A DNA stretch of 11,182 nt, from assembly GCA_946482045.1 (NCBI GenBank), contig CAMLPZ010000133.1, positions 1-11,182 on the forward strand, written 5' to 3'. Shown here one piece after another: positions 6,567 through 11,182 of the stretch; positions within the stretch are counted from its first letter, which is position 1, and the number at the start of each line of letters is the position of its first letter. The stretch comes from an uncultured Asticcacaulis sp. Lineage in GTDB: Bacteria; Pseudomonadota; Alphaproteobacteria; Caulobacterales; Caulobacteraceae. Position numbers and translations under genes: made by a program. The notes beneath the pieces were generated by a model. The model did no database searches, was not told where the DNA came from, and was given only the letters and a program-made list of their open reading frames with translations.

Positions 6567-6656
6567 GCCGAAAAGTGTGCAGCGGTTTTTGGCGAAGTAT
6601 CGCGTCAGGAAGAAAGTCTAGAGCATGATGGCGGTTCGACCTAACGCATCATGCTC
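6567..6656. repeat. Dispersed alphaproteobacterial intergenic repeat with two stem-loops
   Basis: Two inverted repeats sit side by side in the divergent spacer. The first has GCCGAAAA (6567-6574) pairing with TTTTTGGC (6586-6593), one G-T wobble and an 11-nt loop. The second is a perfect 10-bp stem, GAGCATGATG (6621-6630) with CATCATGCTC (6647-6656), and a 16-nt loop. The CCGAAAAGTGTGCAGCGG core and the TCTAGAGCATGATG block are typical of a repeat I know from many alphaproteobacterial intergenic regions. It ends 21 bp before the next gene's start and could affect mRNA stability or termination; that role is inference. Confidence 0.6.
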
Positions 6657-6677
6657 CAGCATCATTTGGGGGCCATC

Positions 6678-7604
6678 ATGATCACCAGACGCGAAGCCGC
6701 ACTCGGCGCCATGGCGCTGCTTTTCCCAGGCGCCGCCATGGCCGACGACGTCCTGCGCATTCCGCTGCACATGACAGGCGGGCGCCCGACCGTGAAGGTC
6801 ACCATCAATGGTCGCGGCCCTTATCTTTTCGCTATCAATGCCGGCCAGGGCGCCTCCTTCGTCGAACGCCCCGTCTCAAACCGCGCGAAACTCAGGATCA
6901 TCGGCGATCAGTTCGAAGCCTCCACGATCCTGTCCAGCACCGAGACCATTATCGCCCACCGCGTCAACGCCGCCAAAATTGTCGTCGGCGACGTCTTCAC
7001 GCTGAAGAATGTCAGCATGTTCCGCACGCCTCAGCTGTTCCCCAACGATATCCCCGACGTCTTCGGCATGCTGGGCCGCCAGCTCTTCGTCCAGAAGGAC
7101 TGCGTGCTCGATTTCGAAAAAGCGGAAATCCGCGTCTACCCCAACGGCTTTACCCCCACCGAAGGCTTCCGCCAGGTCGAGGCGAAGATCGGCACCTCGC
7201 CGACCAGTACCTATGGCATAACCCTCGACGCTGAGCTCAACCAAAAGCCCCTGCGCCTGGCCCTGAACACCTGGATAGGCGAACAAATCCGCCTGTCGCC
7301 GGACTACGTCCTGGCCAACCGCCTGTGGCCCGCGACCGCCGACTACGCCAACGCGCCGGGCCAGCCCGTCATCGGCGGCCGCATCATCGAAAACACAACG
7401 TTCCGCATGGGCCCCTTCGTCTTCGATGAGGTGTCGCTGATGCTCTATCCGCCCGATACCGGTTCGCATATGGCCGACTTTGGCATCGACGCCTATATCG
7501 GGCTCGGCCTGATGAAGATGTTCTCCCTCGCCTTTGTCGGCGGAAAGACGATCTTCCTTAAGCCCAACGCCAGCGCCAACCGGGGCTGGGACGTGCTGCC
7601 GTAA
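6678..7604 (+). CDS. Tat-exported retropepsin-like protein with both catalytic Asp replaced by Asn
   Basis: A 308-residue periplasmic protein. The N-terminus TRREAALGAMALL with cleavage likely after AMA (about residue 22) looks like a twin-arginine or Sec signal. The mature part has two lobes of the bacterial aspartyl protease (retropepsin-like) fold. Lobe 1 has the pattern NGRGPYLFAINAG, where FxIDTG is expected, so position 54 is Asn. Lobe 2 has NQKPLRLALNTWIG, where LxLDTG is expected, so position 197 is Asn. FGMLGRQLF (129-137) and VLDFEKAEIRVYP (143-155) match the usual GLLGxDFL and LDF..g.l segments. Loss of both Asp predicts no protease activity but a kept binding fold. I start at 6678 (GGGGG upstream), not at the ATG at 6651 inside the repeat's stem. 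The lobe 2 alignment is less certain than lobe 1. Confidence 0.75.
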   Translation: MITRREAALGAMALLFPGAAMADDVLRIPLHMTGGRPTVKVTINGRGPYLFAINAGQGASFVERPVSNRAKLRIIGDQFEASTILSSTETIIAHRVNAAKIVVGDVFTLKNVSMFRTPQLFPNDIPDVFGMLGRQLFVQKDCVLDFEKAEIRVYPNGFTPTEGFRQVEAKIGTSPTSTYGITLDAELNQKPLRLALNTWIGEQIRLSPDYVLANRLWPATADYANAPGQPVIGGRIIENTTFRMGPFVFDEVSLMLYPPDTGSHMADFGIDAYIGLGLMKMFSLAFVGGKTIFLKPNASANRGWDVLP

Positions 7605-7641
7605 GCAGCTTGCCCGACGCCACGACACATTGATTTTTTAT

Positions 7642-7659
7642 GCCAATGGCGGCATTGGC
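7642..7659. terminator. Stem-loop after the retropepsin-like gene
   Basis: GCCAATG (7642-7648) and CATTGGC (7653-7659) form a perfect 7-bp stem with a 4-nt GCGG loop, 38 bp after the stop at 7604. TAATTTTCTTC follows, a weak T-rich tail, and TTTTTT precedes it on the other side. It may be a terminator in the plus direction. The stem is short and not very GC-rich, and it also lies only 28 bp before the next start, so an operator is possible. Confidence 0.35.
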
Positions 7660-7686
7660 TAATTTTCTTCAATTTGGCGAATTCAC

Positions 7687-8001
7687 ATGCAGACGCATCC
7701 CGCACTCATTGAGCGGTCGGTCGGCTCCACCTTGTGCAGCTATTCACGAGGCAAGCTGACGTTCGAAGAAGCCGCCCTGGACCTGTTCGAACTGGTTTCG
7801 AGCCAGATCAGTGGCCGAACCCATTATTCTATGGCCATCATAGGTTACTATGTCCGCGCCATCCTCGCCGGCATGCGCAACCGGGAAATCGCCCTGGCGG
7901 ATGCGTTCGACGCGTTTGTCGACGCCGCGGCTGCCGGGGCGGAGGGGCATTGCTCGGTCACGTCGCGATTGGCGCAACCTCTGTCCAGCGCCCGCTGCTA
8001 G
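7687..8001 (+). CDS. Small hypothetical protein, 104 aa
   Basis: Starts MQTHPALIER and is predicted mainly helical, without signal peptide or catalytic motif. Residues 21-82 align by eye with residues 13-71 of the small protein at 555-809: G-rich turn, helix, H, then FV/YVRA, R-N-R-E-I-A-L-A-DA-FDAFVD against R-S-G-R-V-S-V-P-DA-VNDLVD. This suggests two members of an undescribed small family. The last 20 residues look unrelated. No clear ribosome binding site precedes the ATG. The TAG stop is shared base for base with the convergent DUF4287 gene (CTAG, 7998-8001). Function unknown. Confidence 0.55.
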   Translation: MQTHPALIERSVGSTLCSYSRGKLTFEEAALDLFELVSSQISGRTHYSMAIIGYYVRAILAGMRNREIALADAFDAFVDAAAAGAEGHCSVTSRLAQPLSSARC

Positions 8002-8210
8002 GCCTTATCCTCCGCCAGGGTATGCGCGACAATGGCGTTGGCGTGCCCGTGGCCCATCCCGTGCTCGGTCTTGAGCATCGCGACCAGCTCCATGTGTTTG
8101 GCTGGATAGGCCTGCCGCACGATGGCCTTCCACTCGGCGATCGGGCGGCCATACTTTTTCTCGATGGACGGAAAGTAGGACGCGGGTCCCTTGATCGGCA
8201 GGTCTGTCAT
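7998..8210 (-). CDS. DUF4287 domain protein, 70 aa
   Basis: The whole 70-residue protein matches the DUF4287 pattern: KGPASYFPSIEKKYGRP, EWKAI, then AKHMELVAMLKTEHGMGHGHANAIVAH. Members occur widely in bacteria as single small proteins or as domains of larger ones; their function is not known. The frame stays open upstream to 8402, but the extra 64 residues overlap the end of the CPBP gene and do not resemble the family, so I start at the ATG 8208-8210. Just upstream is an inverted repeat ACGCC/GGCGT (8211-8215 and 8222-8226) that covers the ribosome binding site region and could hide it. The stop overlaps that of the convergent gene by four bases. Confidence 0.85.
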   Translation of the reverse strand: MTDLPIKGPASYFPSIEKKYGRPIAEWKAIVRQAYPAKHMELVAMLKTEHGMGHGHANAIVAHTLAEDKA

Positions 8211-8311
8211 ACGCCAATTAAGGCGTCTCACGATGGACCTGTCAACGGGACTTTGCCGTGACGGTTTCGGGTTCAGCCGAACCAAGGGACGGCGACAAGG
8301 GCGATCTGCGC

Positions 8312-9046
8312 CTAGCTTATATAGCCAGGCAGGGGAGCGCCGAAATACATGGCGGTCAGTGAAACCGTGTCCATGGTCCCGTGCGCTAGGATCGGCGCCC
8401 ACAGGTTTCGCCCTGACAAGTAGTAAGCCGCTGCCAGGACGGCGCCGACATAAGCCGTGATAATCACGCCGGTTGCGCCCTGGATGGCGTGCAGTGCGCC
8501 GAAGATCGCCGCCTGCCCCAGGACGGCCGCGACGATCCCCGCACGCCCTTGCCCAAATACCACCTCAAGGCGGTTCAATATGAAGCCGCGCGCCAGCAGT
8601 TCCTCGCCGAACGCGGCGCTGCCCCACACCACGAGCAGGATCCAGATAGCATATGCAACAAAATCACCCTGAATGGAGTCGCGGATATAGCTGACGTCCA
8701 GCGGCGGCCAGTCGGTGACGCGCCGTATGCACTCGCCGATCGCGACCGCTCCCGCCAAGCTGGCCGCGACGGCAGCCGCGCTCCATAGCAGGCATTTGCC
8801 CCAGTTGGCGGGCGGACGAAATCCGATCCGCTCGTATCCGGACTTCGACGCCATCAGCATGATCGCCCCTGCGATCACCCCGCCCCACAGCGCCAGTCCC
8901 AGTACCGGCGTGCGCAAGTTTTCAGGCAGGTTCGGCGTGACCAGGCCACCTATGAGCCCGGATGCAATGAACAGAGCGGCGATGGCCGCCGTGATCTGGA
9001 CCAGCGCGATAAGGCGCGCGGCAACGCTTCCCATGTCCTTGGCCAT
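8312..9046 (-). CDS. CPBP-family intramembrane glutamic protease (CAAX protease-like)
   Basis: A 244-residue multi-pass membrane protein with the complete motif set of CPBP/Abi proteases: E148-E149-LLA-R153 (EExxxR), F182-GAL-H186 (FxxxH) and H222-GTM-D226 (HxxxN/D). The active site should lie inside the membrane; relatives cleave prenylated proteins or other membrane substrates, or protect bacteriocin producers. Hydrophobic segments lie at about 11-36, 47-66, 86-105, 128-145, 167-190, 194-211 and 216-235. A strong AAGGAGG lies six bases before the ATG. It is the last of three genes in an operon, 30 bp after the three-helix membrane protein, which suggests that the two membrane proteins act together. 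Its substrate cannot be told from sequence. Confidence 0.92.
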   Translation of the reverse strand: MAKDMGSVAARLIALVQITAAIAALFIASGLIGGLVTPNLPENLRTPVLGLALWGGVIAGAIMLMASKSGYERIGFRPPANWGKCLLWSAAAVAASLAGAVAIGECIRRVTDWPPLDVSYIRDSIQGDFVAYAIWILLVVWGSAAFGEELLARGFILNRLEVVFGQGRAGIVAAVLGQAAIFGALHAIQGATGVIITAYVGAVLAAAYYLSGRNLWAPILAHGTMDTVSLTAMYFGAPLPGYIS

Positions 9047-9076
9047 GAGGCTCCTCCTTGGGTTTGTATGATGGTT

Positions 9077-9403
9077 TCAGAGTTCGCGCGCGGCGACTTT
9101 CCTGTGTTCCGCCATGCGGTAGGCGCGGAGCACGAACAGGATAGAAAGGCCGTAACCGGCGGCCATGACCAGGCCAGTGGCCGCAAGCGGCAGGACTACG
9201 TGGACAGGCTGCCCGGACAGACCGGCGGCAACGCCGGCGATCAGCAGGAGAACACCCAGCGCGATCACCGCGCTCCATGTGCCGATCACCACCCGCTTGT
9301 GCCGGCCCTTGGCGATCACGGGCGCCGCCAGGGCGGTAAGGCACAGGAAACCCGCGCTGGCGAACCATGTTGCGGCCTCAGGCGAAAACCATTCGTGCGT
9401 CAT
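9077..9403 (-). CDS. Three-helix membrane protein, hypothetical, 108 aa
   Basis: Hydrophobic segments at about 12-31, 38-62 and 68-92 and a basic C-terminus (RAYRMAEHRKVAAREL). Its ATG shares one base with the TGA of the DUF2089 gene (TGATG), a classic sign of translational coupling, with GGAAGG as ribosome binding site. It sits between a predicted DNA-binding protein and a membrane protease. By position it could be a partner or substrate of the protease, or a sensor acting on the regulator; this is inference. No family recognised. Confidence 0.75.
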   Translation of the reverse strand: MTHEWFSPEAATWFASAGFLCLTALAAPVIAKGRHKRVVIGTWSAVIALGVLLLIAGVAAGLSGQPVHVVLPLAATGLVMAAGYGLSILFVLRAYRMAEHRKVAAREL

Positions 9404-9711
9404 CAGTCCTTCCCCTCCGTTTCCAACTGCCGGCGATGCAAGTCGAGCAGTTCGCGCGCGACGCGCGGGTCCAGCTCCCCCCCAGCCACCAGGTCTTTCA
9501 GCCGGGCGCGCAAGGGATCTATCTTCTCGGTCTCGGCCGCCCGCAGCCGCTCGATCACCTGGTCGAGCCGGATGCGAATGGTCGGGTATGAAACACCATA
9601 CTCGGCCGCCAACGCTTTTAGAGATCCAGAGGTCAGGACAAAGCTTCGGATAAACGCCAGGTCTTCAGCTGTGACGTTGCTGACCCACGGAGGAAGGCGG
9701 TCTTGCGGCAT
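9403..9711 (-). CDS. DUF2089 family helix-turn-helix protein
   Basis: A 102-residue protein with the DUF2089 signature: LPPWVSNVTAEDLAFIRSF, then the helix-turn-helix-like SGSLKALAAEYGVSYPTIR (28-46) and LDQVIERL. The C-terminal half (about 58-98) is a charged helical region. Family members are thought to be transcription regulators, mostly untested. It lacks the N-terminal zinc-binding part present in some relatives. First gene of the operon with the three-helix protein and the CPBP protease. An AT-rich palindromic region directly upstream (9716-9755) is a natural site for autoregulation. Ribosome binding site weak. Confidence 0.87.
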   Translation of the reverse strand: MPQDRLPPWVSNVTAEDLAFIRSFVLTSGSLKALAAEYGVSYPTIRIRLDQVIERLRAAETEKIDPLRARLKDLVAGGELDPRVARELLDLHRRQLETEGKD

Positions 9712-9720
9712 GACATCTTT

Positions 9721-9753
9721 TACAAAGTTTAAGTGACTTTAACAAAATTAAAG
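9721..9753 (-). promoter_or_regulatory. AT-rich promoter/operator of the DUF2089 operon
   Basis: A perfect inverted repeat CTTTAA (9737-9742), CAAAA spacer, TTAAAG (9748-9753) lies 26 bp before the ATG. A further AAAGTTTAA half-site is at 9724-9732. This is the most AT-rich stretch around and stands out from the GC-rich genes. It probably carries the operon promoter and an operator, plausibly bound by the DUF2089 protein itself. Confidence 0.45.
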
Positions 9754-9795
9754 AGACGCGCAAGTGAAAACTGCAAGCCGTGCCAGACCGCGCCC

Positions 9796-10344
9796 TCACC
9801 CCAGCTCCCGTATCGCATCGGCGATATCGCTCATATCATTGTTGAGCTGGTGATCGCGGCCGGGCAGCTCAGTTACCATCATCCGGGGCAGCGCCTTCGC
9901 GTACAGCACCGCGTGCGACAGCGGCACGTCCTGGTCCTTCGTGCCGTGATAGAGCCGCAAGACCACCCCTTCCGGCAAGCCGCTCGCAAGATCGCCACCC
10001 GGCAATCCGTCCGCCGGCCATCCGCCGTCACCGGCAAACGGCGGCGCGATGACGATGATCGCCGACGGCCTGAAGCCGATAGTCACTTCGGCCAGGACGT
10101 GCAGCAGGATGGTCCCGCCGACGCTGTGCCCGATCAGGACGGCTCCGTCGCTGAGGCTACCGAAGGCGTCGAGCAGAGCCGGTTTCCACGTGGCGTACTG
10201 CGGATCGGCCTCGTCGGGCATGCGCGGATAGGCGACGTCGTAGGCAGGGCCCAGTTCGTGGCGCAGACTGTTGACCAGGGCATTGTCCCACTGGGCGTGG
10301 ACGTTTTCGCCGCCGCCCTGGACGAAGAGGATCTGTTTCGGCAT
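9796..10344 (-). CDS. Alpha/beta hydrolase of the RBBP9/YdeN type, 182 aa
   Basis: A small cytoplasmic serine hydrolase. It begins MPKQILFVQGGG with the oxyanion-side glycine-rich turn after the first strand, has the nucleophile elbow G72-H73-S74-V-G-G, an acid in YHGTKDQDVPLSH (Asp137 or Asp139) and His165 in GRDHQL, giving a complete Ser-Asp-His triad. Length and HGxxDxxVPxxH wording fit the RBBP9/YdeN family, whose natural substrates are mostly unknown. Start supported by GGAAAG upstream. It stands alone; the DUF2089 operon lies downstream in the same direction, with its own likely promoter. Confidence 0.88.
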   Translation of the reverse strand: MPKQILFVQGGGENVHAQWDNALVNSLRHELGPAYDVAYPRMPDEADPQYATWKPALLDAFGSLSDGAVLIGHSVGGTILLHVLAEVTIGFRPSAIIVIAPPFAGDGGWPADGLPGGDLASGLPEGVVLRLYHGTKDQDVPLSHAVLYAKALPRMMVTELPGRDHQLNNDMSDIADAIRELG

Positions 10345-10733
10345 CGCTGGCTTTCCGGGTTCGAGACGCCCGGAAACTGCGCCCGCCCTTGTTTGCGGTC
10401 AACCGGCCAATTTGGAACATTTCACAAACCAAAAAAATGGCTTGCGCACAGCAGCAGCAACTTCTTCCAACTCCATTGTTCTGGTTCGGTTAGGGTTTTA
10501 ATTCTGGCTAAGGCTCTGGTTAGCCGCGCACCGCTGCAACGGCCGCTCAACGCTCGTTGACGTTATTTCGTTGTTTTCATTAACCGTTTTTTCGCACGCC
10601 CTATTTTTGTGGCTTTTTGTCATGCAAAAACGCCGCGCATTCCCTCCCGAAACCTTATCCCCACAGACCGCAAAAACCATCGTCCGGAGATGCGGCGGCG
10701 TGATGCAATCGGCGCGAAGGAGACCGCTCCGCC
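10345..10733 (+). other. 389-bp non-coding region before the small membrane protein gene
   Basis: No convincing gene: the open frames across it have rare-looking, Arg-rich composition and no start signals. It is more AT-rich than its surroundings, especially 10425-10630, and holds the inverted repeats and possible promoter listed separately. A small RNA or long leader is possible but not shown by the sequence. Confidence 0.5.
10506..10585 (+). promoter_or_regulatory. Inverted repeats overlapping a possible sigma-70 promoter
   Basis: GGCTAA (10506-10511) pairs with TTAGCC (10520-10525). TCAACG (10547-10552) pairs with CGTTGA (10555-10560) across two bases. The second palindrome overlaps TTGACG (10557-10562), a good -35 box, followed after 17 bp by TTAACC (10580-10585), a poor -10. 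If it is a promoter it would serve the small membrane protein about 150 bp downstream, and the palindrome would suit a repressor. Confidence 0.3.
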
Positions 10734-10970
10734 GTGACCGCCGTCCTGCTCCTTGCCTGCTTCGTCGCCCTGCTGATCGTGTCGCTTGCGATCCGCAATG
10801 AACCCTTGCGCTTCGTCCTGTTCTTCGTCCTGGGTTGCCTGGCCCTGGCGCTGTGGAAGGTCATGGCCGAACTGCCGTGGTGGGGCTGGCTGCTGTTCGC
10901 AGCCGCAACGGCACTCGCGCTCTTCGCCTGGCGCATCGCCCGACGACGCGGCCGGGAACAGACGCGGTAA
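10734..10970 (+). CDS. Small three-helix membrane protein, 78 aa
   Basis: Starts with GTG; AAGGAG lies 11 bases upstream, a little far but the only good candidate. Three hydrophobic segments (about 2-20, 25-42, 49-68) and a strongly basic tail (RIARRRGREQTR), placing the C-terminus in the cytoplasm. No cysteine pair, no charged residues inside the helices and no family I recognise. The composition of the frame and the ribosome binding site favour a real gene. Confidence 0.6.
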   Translation: MTAVLLLACFVALLIVSLAIRNEPLRFVLFFVLGCLALALWKVMAELPWWGWLLFAAATALALFAWRIARRRGREQTR

Positions 10971-10977
10971 ATATCAC

Positions 10978-10997
10978 TTGCCGCTTGCAACCGGCAA
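10978..10997. terminator. Possible bidirectional stem-loop between convergent genes
   Basis: TTGCCG (10978-10983) pairs with CGGCAA (10992-10997) around an 8-nt loop, followed by CTTTTCC. It lies between the stops of the small membrane protein gene (10970) and the minus-strand gene ending at 11021, where a shared terminator would be expected. The stem is short and the T tract weak. Confidence 0.3.
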
Positions 10998-11020
10998 CTT
11001 TTCCGACAGAGGCTGGCTGC

Positions 11021-11182
11021 TCACACGAACACGAAATCGTCCTTCGTCACCCCGCCGTCATCGATCAGCGCCAGATCGATCCCCGCCGCACCGCCCGCAC
11101 CATCGGTGTCCCAGTAGAGATGCAAGGCCACAGCATCCCAGAAGAACTGCGCCGCCGCTCCGACAGCCGCCGCGCCCACGGT
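11021..11182 (-). CDS. C-terminus of a probable RTX-type secreted protein (partial)
   Basis: A minus-strand frame entering from the right edge, 53 sense codons visible, ending at TGA (11021-11023). The tail reads FFWDAVALHLYWDTDGAGG, then GIDLALI, then VTKDDFVFV. The order LYxDxDGxGxG, a hydrophobic strand and a final acid-acid-Phe-Val-hydrophobic end resembles the C-termini of type I secreted, calcium-binding RTX proteins, where this region is the secretion signal. No GGxGxD nonapeptide repeats are visible because they would lie further right. The family call rests on this tail alone. Confidence 0.5.
   Translation of the reverse strand, partial: TVGAAAVGAAAQFFWDAVALHLYWDTDGAGGAAGIDLALIDDGGVTKDDFVFV

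Noticed and set aside
8211..8402. 64-residue N-terminal extension of the DUF4287 protein.
   Set aside because: It overlaps the end of the CPBP gene, has Arg-rich composition, and the known domain begins right after the ATG at 8210.
10571..10801. Open frame of 76 codons in the 10345-10733 gap.
   Set aside because: Arg/Pro-rich tail, no ribosome binding site, and it overlaps the better-supported small membrane protein gene.
10975..10998. 16 bases (CACTTGCCGCTTGCAA) identical to the lipobox region of the DUF4349 gene near 4803, encoding SLAAC in one frame.
   Set aside because: No start codon or signal peptide precedes it (an in-frame TAA is directly upstream), so it is probably chance or part of a stem-loop.

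Overview
The window is high-GC DNA from what looks like an alphaproteobacterium. The clues are a class II Fic enzyme, a DUF4287 protein, a DUF2089 protein, and an intergenic repeat whose core (CCGAAAAGTGTGCAGCGG plus a GAGCATGATG stem-loop) I recognise as a dispersed alphaproteobacterial repeat type. A Caulobacteraceae host such as Asticcacaulis is a guess. There are no rRNA, tRNA, CRISPR, transposase or phage structural genes. Most genes have clear Shine-Dalgarno sequences and short gaps.

Layout: (1) 1-809, minus strand: a two-gene operon, a small hypothetical protein followed by a zinc-ribbon-like protein that runs off the left edge. (2) 901-4190: the most striking region, a direct duplication of a 1585-bp segment (901-2485 and 2606-4190, offset 1705 bp, no difference detected) carrying a Fic-domain AMP-transferase gene. 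The Fic copies are interleaved with pieces of a broken SOS-response-associated peptidase (SRAP/YedK/HMCES) gene on the opposite strand. That gene has lost its N-terminal half and carries a 10-bp tandem-duplication frameshift in both copies. (3) 4193-5653: a small four-helix membrane protein and a DUF4349 lipoprotein, divergently transcribed from a 132-bp region with palindromes. (4) 5661-7604: an SDR-family protein (minus) and a Tat-exported retropepsin-like protein (plus), divergent around a dispersed repeat. Both have substitutions at catalytic positions and look like pseudoenzymes. (5) 7687-8210: two small convergent genes sharing one CTAG as both stops; the first resembles the small protein at 555-809. 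(6) 8312-9711, minus: an operon of a DUF2089 helix-turn-helix protein, a three-helix membrane protein and a CPBP/CAAX-type membrane protease, with an AT-rich palindrome in front. (7) 9796-10344, minus: an RBBP9/YdeN-type serine hydrolase. (8) 10345-10733: non-coding, with inverted repeats. (9) 10734-10970: a small membrane protein. (10) 11021-11182, minus: the C-terminus of a probable RTX-type secreted protein, cut by the right edge.

I see no complete defence system or biosynthetic pathway. The most useful leads are the Fic duplication with its SRAP remnants, the adjacent pair of catalytically altered enzymes, and the regulator-membrane protein-protease operon.
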